From NCBI GenBank assembly GCA_003614735.1, contig KZ992586.1:1-28131 (forward strand): DNA of 28,131 nucleotides, given 5' to 3'. The position numbers were made by a program, and so were the translations under genes. The first letter of the stretch is position 1. Each line of letters opens with the position of its first letter. The notes beneath the pieces were generated by a model. It searched no databases. It was not told the DNA's origin and was given only the letters and a program-made list of their open reading frames with translations. The DNA comes from Thamnocephalis sphaerospora. Lineage: Eukaryota > Zoopagomycota > Zoopagomycetes > Zoopagales > Sigmoideomycetaceae. Positions 11,189-23,031 of the stretch are shown piece by piece.

Positions 11189-14100
11189 TTATGCGACACA
11201 CTGCCCGGGCCGATCCGCCTTATTCGACTCTAGAGACGATGCGGTCTCGGAAGGCGGGGCTGACGGCATAAACGAGGACCGTCCTTGTGGCGGCGACGGT
11301 GGCGAGACGCCCAGCTGTACTGGTTGGTCCTTTTCGTCTTGCGCAAGCGCTGCATCGTGTCCTGCTCGATGATCACTCTGCTCCTTGGACGGCGACATCT
11401 TGCTGTCCTGGTCGCCTTCGACCTTGGTGGGCGTCAGCACAGCACGTTCTCCAGCTTCTTCGTCGAGTAGCCGGCTGGACATTGCCAATGCTGCTCGACT
11501 GGCCGTGGCGCTAACGGGTGATGCGATGGCTGAGTGCGAGACCGATAATCACACGGGTCAGCTTTGTACGAACCATCCAAGGCTATCAAAGACTTACCAC
11601 TGCTGGACGCACCATCCGCCAATGCCTCACGGCGTCGCTTGACCGTGTCGACAGCGCTGCTGCTATTGTCGAGTGCAATGCTGAGCATGGGCGATGGGCG
11701 TTTGCGGTTGGTGCCCGAAGGCGCAGCGCGAGTTGCAACATTGGCACCCATGGCTTCCGCCATCATGGCAGCGGGCATGGATTCGGTCGCACTGCTGCCA
11801 GTCATACCGGGCACAGCGGCACCTCCCGCATGAGGTGGCGTGGCAGCAGGAGTGGCCGCCGTGTACACGAGCGTATCAGCGCTGGCAACAAGCTGTGCAG
11901 CACGAAAGCCGTGTGAGAATTGGCAGGCAGCGCGCAGCTTCAGCTCAAGCAGACCATCCGGCAGTGCTCCGCACGCTGCCACATCCACCGCCCAGCGTGG
12001 GCACTCTTCAAAGAAGCGTTCAAGCAAGACGCGATGGCCCGTTACACCGCTGGAGGTGCACCGGTGGTAGTAGCCGGTGCAGGCAGCGTACCATGCACAG
12101 TCCGCCTCCAGCAGGTCTTGCCAAACGGCCGGCTGCTGAACCACCGCACGCAGATGTTGGCCGGTGGTTTGCCAAAAGCGACGCATGAGCGCGGGAACCT
12201 GATCAAACTCTCCCTGCAGCACAAGCAACGTGATCAGACGACAATGCTTGGCATATTCGTCCAACAGGGCGCGTGCAAGGCGCATGGAGCGCACATCGGT
12301 CGTGGCGACAGCATCGCCATCCCCGCCACGGCCTGCCTGTAGTGCAGCGCGACCGCTGTGCGTGTCGGCAAACGTCCGTGGCAGCCAGGGAAGCAGCTGC
12401 ATAGCAACCGCATCCATCTGGTCGTCACTGGCGGCAGAAAGGCCCGGCCGGAGCGTCATCGCCGCTGGGTTTGCCGACAACGACTTTCCCATGGCGGCGG
12501 CCTCTACCCAGGTCTGCGAGATGGGCGACGCTGTACCGGCCTTTTGTGCCACGCTGCTTGTCCGAGTCGGATCCGCTGGAAAAGCGCCGGCAGATGACGC
12601 TGTGGTCGGCAGCATGGCGTTGGGTGTGACGCCCATAATTGACATCATGGAAATCATGGTGGCGGCGGTGTTTGCCTGCGCTTCGCTGCCGGGGCCACCA
12701 TGGCGCTGTGCCACGCCCGCGGCCGTCTTGGCAGCCGCTGCATTGGCAGTCGCCATCTCAGTCCCACAGCCTGCAGCGGCTGCCAGAAGCTCCTCCAGCT
12801 GGCGTACAGCACTGGCCTCGGCAGCGAGCTTTTCGGTGGACATGGCGTCCGCCGTATTGGGCGTGCTCTGGCTGACCGACCGAGTCAAAAGACTCGGGCA
12901 GACGGTGAAGCCATCAAAGGGCACGGCGCACGGAATGTCCAGCATAGCGGCGGTGGCTGACACCGGTGCGTGTTCTTCCTCTTCCTCGTCGTCGCTTCCG
13001 TCGCCGATGGCGCCGTCATCGCCGTAGTGAAAACCGGCTGACATGCGTTGTAGATGATTCTGGCGTTCCACGTCGTCCTCGCCGTCGTCGTCCTCTGGAT
13101 CGCACAGATGGCGTTCCTGTTCGCCGCCAAAGTAGGACGACGAGTCGGCCAGGCTGGCAGGTGTGCTAGCGCTCACACCGCCGTTTGTCGAGCCTCGTTC
13201 GGACGACCGTCCGGTACCAGAAGCGACGGCAGCCATCTGCATTTGACGCTGCTGTTGGCTGCGCTGCCGGGAACTATGGCAGCAGATCGCGTTAGCAGCA
13301 CATCATAACCGTACACGACTCGCAAGCTGAGAACCTACTCTGATACAAAGTAGTTTGGGTCGCAGTGAATAATATCATCTGCATCGGCCCAGAGGGGCGA
13401 GTCGCGGCGCGGCATGACGCCAGAGTAGTGGTATCTACGGCGGCCGTGTGAGCAAGCGTCGCAGCGGGCATGCACCGTCGCGCCTGCCTACTTGGAATGA
13501 CCGCGCTGGCCGAGTCGGCGCGTCTGCACATTCTCAAAGACCTGGTGGATGATCTTGCCAAAGGTCGCCTGATTCATCGGTTCCAGCGGATCGCAGATAC
13601 TCTGCGCGTGATCCTGGTAAAGCTCATAAAACTTGGTACGCAGGATCGAATACTTTGGATGGCACGGCTCAAAGTTGTCCCGTAGCCTACGCCGGGCGCG
13701 GGTGTGCATTAGCAGCTGCGCAGGCGCCATCGCCGTCGCGCATGAGCAGCATACCATTGCTGTGTCTCATCCAGTTGCGCCTTCTTGGTACTCCTGTCCG
13801 ATGCGGCCGAGCCGTGGCCCGCCAGGGTGGCTACCGAGCGCGGATAGTCGACCATGGAGGATGCCCTAACGGTGCCGATCGGTGCGTGCACGCTGCTGCC
13901 GTCCATGCCGTTTCCTGGAAGCATCAGCCGACCGTGCATCGGATGCATCATGGTGCCCACCGGCTGTCCAAAACTGGCCTCTAGGCTGCATGCCGTCGGA
14001 ATGCCAATGCGCAAGGCGAGCGTGCATGAGGGTTAGGTGTTTGACTCGAGCATGCAGCGCAGTAGACTACCCACCATGCGTGAATCTCTGAGGCTGCAGG

Positions 14101-14938
14101 CAGCGTATCAAGCGGTGCCCCGGTGCCAGCCAAAAGCGAGTCGAATGGCACGCAGCCATGCATCATCATCGATGCGGCCGCTGCTGCCGCTGCCGTTGAA
14201 GGCACAGGCGATGCTGTTGAGCAGGAGGGAGCGAAACCCATGCCAAACATGTTGTGGCCATGGGTAGGCGTGGCTATCGTCGGCAAAAGTGTGAGCATGG
14301 TGAGCACATGTGTTGGCCAAGAGGCGGGCCAAACGCCAGCGGCGCTCTCCGCCGTCAGGCCACCCTCAGTTCATACCTGTCTTGGGGAGACTGCTAGGTG
14401 GACCATTGAGCAGCGGCAGCGTGGTATCATGTGCACCAACTTCACGACTGCGCATTGCTGCTGCTGCTGCTGTTGCCGCCGGCGCCGCTGTTGTATCGAC
14501 CTGCGCGGCACGCCGCTGCGTAAACACGTCACTGCCCCCGTTCATGCCGGTGTTACATGCGCTTGCCATGGCTGCTTCGGTTGGCGTCGGGTACCGGTCA
14601 AACCAAAGACCGAGCTGTGCAAAGGGATTATCGCCGACGGCCACCTGCGACACGCCATGGGGCGCAAACATGGACGCAAGGTTAGCTACACTGGGCGCAA
14701 GCGTTACACTGAGCGTGTTACTCGGCGCCTAGCCAGAATCCTTGGCGTCAACGGTGAAGCTGCACGAGCATGCACGGCCGTCGGAGATGCAACGTACCGT
14801 ATGCTGCGGATGGCCTACGTGCGAATGGCCGTGGATCAGCCAAGGAGACGATTTCGATGCGCCTGAATTGGCCACAGAGTCGGCGGATGTTGCTACGCTG
14901 GCCGTGTCGGAGGCCATCGTCGCCATGACAGCTTCCAT
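11189..14938 (-). CDS. RFX-family winged-helix transcription factor, eight exons
   Basis: Minus-strand exons: 14938-14798, 14644-14377, 14273-14075, 13985-13755, 13686-13492, 13434-13339, 13273-11598, 11529-11189 (3147 bp, 1048 aa). All seven junctions keep frame. RFX proteins bind X-box DNA. The DNA-binding domain (about 277-356) is spread over exons 4-6: QQWLRDNFEP spans one junction, followed by YELYQDH, FGKIIHQVF and the wing TRRLGQRGHSK|YHYSGV, whose TRRLG and SKYHY residues are hallmark DNA contacts. The conserved RFX C-terminal region is recognisable at about 707-842 (LVLQGEFDQVPALMRRFWQ; LLELKLRAACQFSHG). The remainder is Ala/Ser/Met-rich with an acidic DDEEEEE patch near 470 and basic clusters near 900-925 (NRKRPSP, VKRRREAL). 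The yeast relative Crt1/Rfx1 represses DNA-damage genes; here the targets are unknown. The N-terminal exons 1-3 are low-complexity and less certain than exons 4-8. Confidence 0.88.
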
Positions 14939-16152
14939 ACCCTTTTAGTAACCAAGTTTTGGTACGGTCCAGTAAAGCAAACGCTAATTCTTGTCGATTA
15001 ACGTGCAATAGCGTGCGTGGGTGCGTGGGTGTGGATGCGCGCGCGTGTGTGGTTGATCAAAGGCCGACAAAATCTAACTGGCGACGCAAGGTGTGGCAGC
15101 AGAGATGGCGTTCTCTATAGACGGCAAGGAAGACTGGTATGCGACGGACGATGATGGCGTGAGAACCGTTAGTCGGTGAATCATCGCAAGATGCGGCGAC
15201 ATGGTGGTACATGCATGCTCCCATATGCACACGCGCGCGTGCTCACATTCGTGGCGTGCAGAGTGAAAGTAATGCGCACAAGTGCAAGGCAAATACGCCG
15301 CGCACCAACAGAAGCTGATGATCAACAACGAGTCAGCCGACGATGACGATGAGGAAGGACCGGCCGAGTAGCGATCCAATGGAAAAAGGAAATAGTCCAC
15401 AACGCAGTAATCTGCGGATAAGGGTGTGCACGCAAAAATAAAGTATAGGCTAAGAGACGAGAATAGGGAGAGACTAGCGTGATAGCCGTGAATAGACTAG
15501 GACTAGGTAGATTGAGATAGAGCAGGATAAAGCAAGGTAATACAGGCGTCGTCGCTGTTGGCCGTGCGCAAGGGGACTGGCACGCAGCCGTAGAGCAGAT
15601 GGCAATGTGCCGAGTAGCAAACCAGGAGGCGCCCGGCTAAACGCGGCAGCTTTGACAACAGAGCGAATAAGCGGCTGGGGGCAGACACGTCAAGCGTGAA
15701 AGAGTGTGCACAATTGGCGGTTTGCGCACAAAATGTACGCGCCGACAGATCAGGGGCTGAACTACGGCGTTGGGTTTGTGCGCGGAAAAACAGCAGCGCG
15801 ACGCAAAAGAGGCTTGGTGTCTAACAAGGAGTACCTGCACAAAGAAGCTGCGCGGTGAGAGAGAGAGAGCGTGCGGCGGTGAATGGGCAGGGTTTGCACC
15901 ACGCACTGGCGCCAACAAGGCAGTAGACGAAGGCAAGCCGCGCGTATTGCTTGGGTGCTGAGCGTCAAAGGAGGCTGGGTTTGGCGCTTGATGAAGGATG
16001 CATGGGCCAGCGGCGAAAGAGAGCCGGCGAGAAAGATGCAAGTGGGTAAAAGTACAGATATATCGGTAGAACGCGCTGATTATGCACCTGTGGCGATGTG
16101 CGGCAATGAAAGGCAGCGGTTTTGCTTGGGATACGATTGAGAACGTGGTCGC

Positions 16153-16185
16153 ACTACTAGGACTACTAGGACTGCTAGGATTACG
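16153..16185. repeat. Short imperfect tandem repeat (ACTAGG-type units)
   Basis: Three imperfect copies of a 9-bp unit built on actaggact/actgctagg lie head to tail. They explain the Val/Leu-rich run seen in a minus-strand frame here, which is therefore not evidence for a membrane protein. Confidence 0.7.
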
Positions 16186-16480
16186 TAGGGTGCATACGCG
16201 TCGCAAGTCCAGGGGAGAGAGAACGGGATAAATGGGCGGAAAAGTGATGGCAGTGATACTTGCGCACAAGCCGATCGTCGCACGATGGGTATGCAGTGGC
16301 GTACAAGCGGAAAGAACAAGCTAATGGTTTGTACACGTTGGCGACAATGGCCCAGCGAACCGAGCGGAAGGCGGTGTTCAAAGCGGAGCTGGATGTGACT
16401 GGCGTCAATGGCCGTGGTGATGGTGGTGGCAGTGGTAACGGCGGAGGCAGCGGCGGCGATGGCGGACCAACGATATATGC

Positions 16481-16514
16481 GCGTGCGTGCGTGTGTGTGT
16501 GTGTGTGTGTGTGT
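16481..16514. repeat. (GT)n microsatellite
   Basis: About 12 uninterrupted GT units (16491-16514) preceded by GCGT units. In the flanking frames it translates as Val/Cys or Thr/His runs. Confidence 0.9.
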
Positions 16515-16590
16515 GCGGGTGGGTGTGGATGGGTGGGTAAGTACGCTAGACGACGTGATGGCCGCAATAGAGCAGCGAAAAGAATGTATG

Positions 16591-16625
16591 CAGCAGCAGC
16601 AGCAGCAGCAGTAGCAGCAGCAGCA
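16591..16625. repeat. (CAG)n microsatellite
   Basis: Imperfect CAG trinucleotide tract of about 11-12 units with one GTAG interruption. It is not in any supported coding region. Confidence 0.9.
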
Positions 16626-16628
16626 ACG

Positions 16629-16661
16629 TTGTCGTCGTCGTCGTCGTCGTCGTCGTCGTTG
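16629..16661. repeat. (GTC)n microsatellite
   Basis: About ten GTC/TCG units starting only a few bases after the CAG tract. The pair forms one compound trinucleotide locus of about 70 bp. Confidence 0.9.
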
Positions 16662-18510
16662 TCCCAGTGTACATACACTGCAAAGCAAAAAGAGCAAGGT
16701 GGGAATGAAGTGGGCAACAAGTGGAAAGTGTCCTGGACGCGGGGAAAATGTGTGCGTGCGCGAACGCGAGCTGTGGACGACGAGCGTCCCCTTTTCTTTC
16801 TTCTCGCAGCTCACAGCGTCAAAGTACCGGCAAGGCTATCCTATGGCGCTAGCGACTAAAATCGGTTCGTGTGGGTGCAATATGCAGCCGAGCATGGGAC
16901 GGTAACAACAGAAAATACGTGTGGGTGGGTGTGGATTCGCTCAGGGAGGGATCATCACAGCGGTCCGTGCCAGCGCTGCCTCGCGCGGCGGGCATTGCAT
17001 GTAGGGAAAGGTCACTTGACGTATGCCCAGCTGACGACATGAAAGAAAAGGAGACACCGTCGCGGCTGGTCGGGCGTGGCATTTCAGGAAATCAGGGCGA
17101 GCGAATCGCCTGGGAGCGTAGGATACAGACGCGATATGCGAGCGCGGCAAAGGTGACGGTACGTGAGCCATGGGAATAATTGTCGGTTGGGTGACCCCGT
17201 GGTGCGCTGGAACGGTTGGACCATGGCCAATGGAAGCCAGCAAAGCCAAGAAGCAAGGCGATGGCATATGGAGCGTGCGCCGCTGATGTGCCCATCCCAG
17301 GCGAATTAAGCAACATGTAGTGTGCCCGCGTGTCATCGGTAACCAACGCGTACGCTTATGCACCGGCCACGGCTGGGAAAGCCGGGCGGCATTGCACGAC
17401 GGCCGGACAGGTCAGCATGCCAAAGCCCAAGTGCGAGCGAGCAAGAGCCAATGGCCACGCAGGCGCAGGCGCAGTAGGATGCGTACGGGAAGAATGTGGT
17501 CGGGATAAATAAACAGCGCAAGACCTACAAATATCCAAAAGCACACGCATCAAAGGGGAGAGTAAGGAGACGCACCTCGACAACCGTCAACCGTGTGACG
17601 TCTCGTTGCTGGGACTTCACACTATGCGTCGGCGATATGCCATCATGGCATGGTAACGCGACATGCATTGCGCATATGACAAGCCGATGAACACGCGAAT
17701 GAAGCTCGCAGCGGCAAATGCAACGCGCAACAAGGTGCCTCGTGGTGTGTGCATGTGTGTACGTGTGTGTAGCCGTGACGGTACACGTGGAAGCAGCATT
17801 GCAACCTACCTGGTTTTCTAGTGTTGCACCACGAGACAGAGCCACGGCTGATCTGCTACGTTGATGCGAAAATAGCACAGTTGTAGGTGCGAAATCAATA
17901 AAGATAGGAGTGCAGATGGTAGGCTCAAGCGTTCGATAGAGACGGATGACAGGTGTCAGACAAGATTGACAGGCAGGCGATCGGATAACCTTGTGATAAG
18001 CCTGAATAGCGGTCAGTGGTCGATCAAACTGATCACGGCAGATTGACAGGTCACACACACACCCACGCGGCTCGTGAAATACAATATAGGCTAGGAATCA
18101 GCGGGGCAAAGACACCCGACTGCTACGCGTAAACTTGAGACGCGCGATAAAGTGGGGTAAGCAAAGGGGACGCCTCGGAAAAGAGAAAGAGAGAGAGCAG
18201 ATCGTGCAGGGCGGGGAAAGAGGCGCGTGCGTAAAGAAAAGGGCATGCGAGATGAGAGGAGGACATTTGAGCGCCAGGGCAAGCAGGCGTGCGGGGCCGC
18301 TATGTACAGCTGGGCAAACACGACCAGCCGCAGCGCCAGGTCCATGCTTGTCGGGCGTTGGCAGGCTGGGATAGCGCCTGGGGCGCAACAGCGCGAACGA
18401 TGATGTTGCGTGTAGACAGGCACACATCCGCTGTTTTGTTGTTGCGAGGATCGATGGCTAGCCGTGGCGCATGCTGTACAGCTGCCTGACGGTCGTCATT
18501 GTCTCACTAG

Positions 18511-18514
<4 letters not shown>

Positions 18515-18543
<29 letters not shown>
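18515..18543. repeat. (TC)n microsatellite
   Basis: An uninterrupted TC run of about 14 units. Pyrimidine runs like this can mark fungal promoters, but the nearest ATG downstream is over 800 bp away. Confidence 0.9.
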
Positions 18544-18546
<3 letters not shown>

Positions 18547-19363
18547 ACAGAGGTACCAGTAGGATGGCGCTTATCAACAATACGCATTGGTTGTTTATTT
18601 TGCCACCGACCATACGCTGCTAGGAGCTGCCTGACGACGCATGAGCGTCTGATGGTTACTTACACAACATTCATTTTATGTAGATGATAGCGCATATCGT
18701 TTCTGTTTCTCAGTTTAGATGCCCGTACGGCTTTTGCGTTGTCAGGCAGACAGCACCAGTACCGTGCGTAGTGTGCACCGACAGGAACATGTCGTTGAAT
18801 GATTAGGTAAATTGTTGTAAGCGGACCCGTTTGCCCCTGGCATTTCGATAAGCAAAAATGGGTGGGTGTGCGCGCGTGCTAAAAGGGAGATTGACGGGTG
18901 CCACCTCCTGGGTAAGCAGTAGCTTTCAAGCGATCATTAAAGTCTCCTGCATGAATCTGCCCGGGTTTGCGCCGAGCAGCCGATCACAGTGCAGCAAGGG
19001 CGCAGCACGATTGGATAGAATCAGATACGACTATTAGCCTACTGTATCGTCTTTTAGCGATGAAAAGTATCGTATTTGCCATACGCGCATGGGTACCGGT
19101 AGCATTCTGTTCCGAGGCTGATGCGATTGGGAAAGACCTCGACTAGAACCGAATTGGCCGACAGCTTTTTTGCTTTTTTTCTTGGCTCGCCATCCCTCCG
19201 TGCTCATCCATCGCGTTGCGTCTACCCTCCGCTCTTTCGGTCGCGCGTACGTCCCCTCATTCACGAAGTTATTTTGCTTTACGGCGACCAAGCTGAGCAA
19301 GCGCGCTTGGCAGCCCACTGAATCTGCATTTCTGGCGAGCGCGTACGCAAAAGAAACGACGCC

Positions 19364-22300
19364 ATGACGGTTGTCACACTACAGGAGCCGCTGCTGCTGG
19401 CCGGCTTTGTAACGTCTGCCCACAACGAAGCGGCCGAGGCGTCTAAAGGAAAGGGCAAGAAGGGCAAGAAGGGCAAGAAGCAGGCGGAGGTAGAGGCGGC
19501 AGAGAGTGCGTCTACGGAGGCGCCGCTGGATGCGTGTCTATTCCGTGCCGACTGGACACCGGTGGCCGCTGATGTGCTGGCGGACGAGTACGATGCGGCC
19601 AACAGTGAGAATGACGATGCGGTAGCGTCTGACGATGCTTCCAGCTTGGCCGAAGTGGAGCGCGCAGCACCGGCAGGATGTGGTCCTGCCGTTCAAATGG
19701 CCGTTCAGGGAGAGGGCGTGCACTTTTATCAGGTACGCAACATGCTACGCCGTCGGATGAGCCGGTGCAGCCCGTTTGAATGCAGTCGAAACTTATGCCT
19801 GCTGCTTTGGCATATAGGCGTACGAACACCAGCGCTGCGTCAAGTCTTGGTCGACCGCGCCCAGCGTCCGTTTCTGCACGGCGCCGCTCTATGTAACGCA
19901 GGCCGGCCAGGATGCGCTCGTGTATGCTGGCATTCAGCGTGCTCCCGATATGTCGGCCAACAAAGCGGGCCGCACCGTCTGGCGCTGGAAAGATCACGAG
20001 AACAGCGGCCTGGCGAAAAAGCGCGCATTTCTGGTGGGTGAAGTATGCGTAAACGATGACGTTTATGCCGCTGCTGTGCTCATTGTCCATGTATGCTGTA
20101 CGCCTGTCGTGAGTAGCTTGATCGTCCGCTATATGCACTGGATACGATGCCGGTCCAGCCCAAGCGCCTGATTGCCGTGCATACCGACGGTACGGTGGCG
20201 CTGATGGACATGGAGCTGTGCGCACTTTCGCAGTACGAGGCAACGTAAGTGCAGCATGTCGAGTTCTGGCTGTATGCACACATGCATGGGTCTAATCGTG
20301 ATCTTATGCGGCGCAGTGCGGATCGCGTTCTGTGTCACGCCATGGCACCCGTCAAGGCATCCTTCCTGCCTCGTACGGTACATCGTGATATTGTTCATGT
20401 TGGCGCCTCTGCGCTGGTCTGTGTGGCAACCGCCGGCACTAGCCCTGCGACCGAGTGTCAGCTGCAGTGGCTGATTGCGAATGCAAAGCGAGGCGATGTG
20501 CGCGAGATTGGTCGCGTGCAGCTCAAGGTGAGCGTCTCCGGATGGCTGTCGTCTGCTCTGACGTTAACGCGCCAAGACCATGCACGCTGCACAGGCTGCT
20601 GCTGCCGCGCATATTATAGGCTGCGCGCTGGATCTCAAGCACGGCAGCGTTACCGTCATGGGTAAGCAAACCGTGCGCCACTGTGCACATTAGCGCAGCA
20701 GTAGCAATGGCTCACGCGGAGGTGGCGTGTACTGGCAGACTCGAACGGCGGCTGGACCTCGTACGCCTGCACCTTTGATGCGGCCGGATTTCGCGTGCAG
20801 CAGCGCGTGTCTGTGCCGCAGACGGACATTGTCATGGAGCATCAGGCGGCGATCGAGCATGTTGGCGATGGTTATGTCGCCTGTGTAGCCGCGCATACGA
20901 CGAGCACCGCTGGCCGCCTGGAGCATCGGCTGACCGTGTGGGATACACGCTACGGCACGCGACAGGCGCAGTGCACTCTCGCCGCGGATACGCTGGCTGC
21001 GCCACGTGCTGGCGCACCCACCAAGTATCGGGTGTGCATCACGCCCTGGTCGCAGCTGGTAGTGGCGGTGACGACATCGCATGGTGGCGGTGCCGGCGCA
21101 ACGCAGCGCACCACGGTTTTCGGCAGCGCCATCAGCTGCCATACCATGTCTCTGCTTGGAGCGATCGGTCGCGCCAGCACCGTAGGCGCTACCACGCCCG
21201 ACCGCAGCGGCGCCCTGGTTGGTGAGAGCGGCATGGCGGCCACAGCTGACGCACCACTGGTAGGTGGATGATAGAGCGCATCTTTGCCGACGGTATTGCT
21301 GATTAGTCGGTACAACACAGGAGGACGTGGCGCGGGTGGACACATGGTCGCAGGCACATGCTACCGTGCAAGCAGCTGAAAACAAATTGCTGCGTGAGAT
21401 GCTGGCCGATGGTGTGTCGGTAGAAACGTTTACACGTCGCTATCTCAAGAGCTTTGAGGGCGGCGTCGAAGCCGCACGTGCCCGCCGCAGTGCAGCACTT
21501 GCAAAGTACAAGCTAAATGAGCGCGAACGCTCGCAGCAAGAAGAGCTGTGGCGGGACCCGAGCCGACACGAACGCCGCCTGCACCAGGCAGAACACGCCG
21601 CAAAGAAGCTGAAGCGGGCGCTGGAAACATTCGACACGGGTAAGTAGCTAGACGGTGGTGTTGATTTTTTGAGCGATCACTGCTGACACGGCAGTCCATT
21701 CGACGGTATAGATGCCATGGACACCGACGAGAGCAAGGGACAGAAGAAGGCTAGGCGCCGGGAGCTGGAGAAGCGGCTCAAGGAACAGCGCAAGGAGGTT
21801 AAAGCTGCTCGACTAGTGCAGGAACGCGTCAAGATTGAGCTCGAGTATCGCGCGGAGCTGCGGCGCGTGCAGAATGGCGTGCTGCCATCGCAGCCATTTG
21901 TGGCCGCGGTGCTAGCTCGCTGCTTCCGCCGGCAGGCCAATGGCACACCTGATCTCACCTTTTGGCCGTGCAATGTGGTCAAGGCAATGCTGAAATGCGG
22001 ATACGTATCCGCTGGCTACGTACGCGCCGTCAACCGCGAGACTGGCCAGACCGGCGGCAGTATTCTATTGCGTGCGCTGGCCGATCGCAATGCCTGGGAT
22101 TTGGTAGAGCTAGCTTTTGCACACGTGCACGACCTCTCGGAACGCGACATTGTCGCTGTTCTTCGCCGTGTGTGCGACCGCACGCTGGCCGGCGAGACTA
22201 CGCCGCTCAGTATCGACCGTCTGTTGGCATGCTGTGTGGGCACACCCGTCAACCAGACGCTGCTGATCCGTGCGTTGCATCGACTTCCATCCGCGCACAC

Positions 22301-22850
22301 CATGCTCCTGCTCGAGTCGGTTTTGGGCTGGGCACGCCGCTGGTCAAGCGCCACGGCTGGTCACACGGAGCAGAATAGCGAAAACACCGATGCTGCTCAA
22401 TCGCAGATGCGCGCAGCATCACTGCCTTCATCTGCAGAGCCGCTGGATGACAGCACACCGGCCTATCCGGTCATGTTGGACGCCGCTACCCTGCTGCTGG
22501 ATGCTCACCTGGCCCTGCTGGCCCTCACGCCGACGGCCTATCCGCTGCTGCGTGAGCTGCGTGAGCTGGTGGACGCAGAGATCGCAGCAGACCAGGCATG
22601 GGAGCAGCTGCGCGGCGTGCTGGCCAACTACTGGCTACGTGCGCTGGCCGTGGACGCCGCCTCCGCTTCGGCCAAGGACCAGCCGGAAGAGTGGTCCACC
22701 CATGCGCTGGGCGCCGAAGCGACGGCGGCCGCTGCCGCATTGACGCGTCGACAGGCGGCCAACAACCGCCGACCAAAGCCAGGCCGTGCAGAACGGATGG
22801 CGCGCTCGGCGCATGCCGGCGTGTACGGCGTCGAGGTACTGCAGTTCTAA
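19364..22850 (+). CDS. NOL11/Utp8-like SSU processome (t-UTP) protein, eight exons
   Basis: Exons 19364-19732, 19818-20033, 20117-20244, 20317-20527, 20595-20661, 20739-21259, 21321-21639, 21712-22850 join in frame (2970 bp, 989 aa). Introns are 61-85 bp with good donors (GTAAGT, GTGAGC, GTAGGT) and GTTAAC or TCTAATC branch-like motifs. The N-terminal half has beta-propeller-like strands (YEHQRCVKSWS, RTVWRWKDHE, RLIAVHTDGTVALMD, RLTVWDTRYGT). Exon 7 has the ENKLLREMLADG segment and exon 8 a charged coiled coil (about 620-660). Then comes a helical C-terminus with FWPCNVVKAMLKCGYVS and DRNAWDLVELAFAHV, patterns I associate with NOL11, ending in VEVLQF. NOL11 is a nucleolar protein for rDNA transcription and 18S rRNA processing. 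A GKK-repeat (28-39) could be a nucleolar signal. The assignment rests on architecture and partial motif memory, so the gene model is firmer than the name. Confidence 0.82.
19452..19482 (+). repeat. Tandem ggcaagaag repeat encoding a Lys/Gly-rich stretch
   Basis: About three copies of the 9-bp unit ggcaagaag within exon 1 of the NOL11-like gene encode GKK repeats. A short coding minisatellite of this type can change copy number between strains. Confidence 0.8.
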
Positions 22851-22985
22851 GACATTCGCGATAGGACACGCGCCGTACCAAAGCATCATCACTGGGCAAC
22901 GTGCGTTGAGACAAACATACATAAATACTATGAACGGCCTGTGCGTGTAAGCTGCAGGCGTAGCGATGATCGGCGTAGGAACATA

Positions 22986-22991
22986 TTTAAT
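22986..22991 (-). terminator. Possible polyadenylation signal of glucose-6-phosphate isomerase
   Basis: TTTAAT on the + strand reads ATTAAA, the common AATAAA variant, on the - strand, about 41 bp past the isomerase stop. It lies in the 181-bp gap between the converging NOL11-like and isomerase genes. Confidence 0.4.
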
Positions 22992-23031
22992 GAGAGCATG
23001 CAAGACTCATTCGTCGGCTAAAGACGACAGC

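Larger units (their letters stand above)
14939..19363. other. 4.4-kb divergent intergenic block rich in simple repeats
   Basis: No gene can be supported between the RFX start (14938, minus) and the NOL11-like start (19364, plus). The longest open frames (244 aa minus at 16080-16814, 199 aa plus at 16260-16859, 179 aa minus at 16181-16720) overlap one another and are mostly translated microsatellites. The block holds dinucleotide and trinucleotide tracts listed separately, many purine-rich stretches on the + strand and a T-rich run just upstream of the NOL11-like gene (about 19165-19182). It may contain long 5' leaders, distal regulatory sites or an unrecognised noncoding RNA. No tRNA or transposon signature was seen. 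Confidence 0.5.
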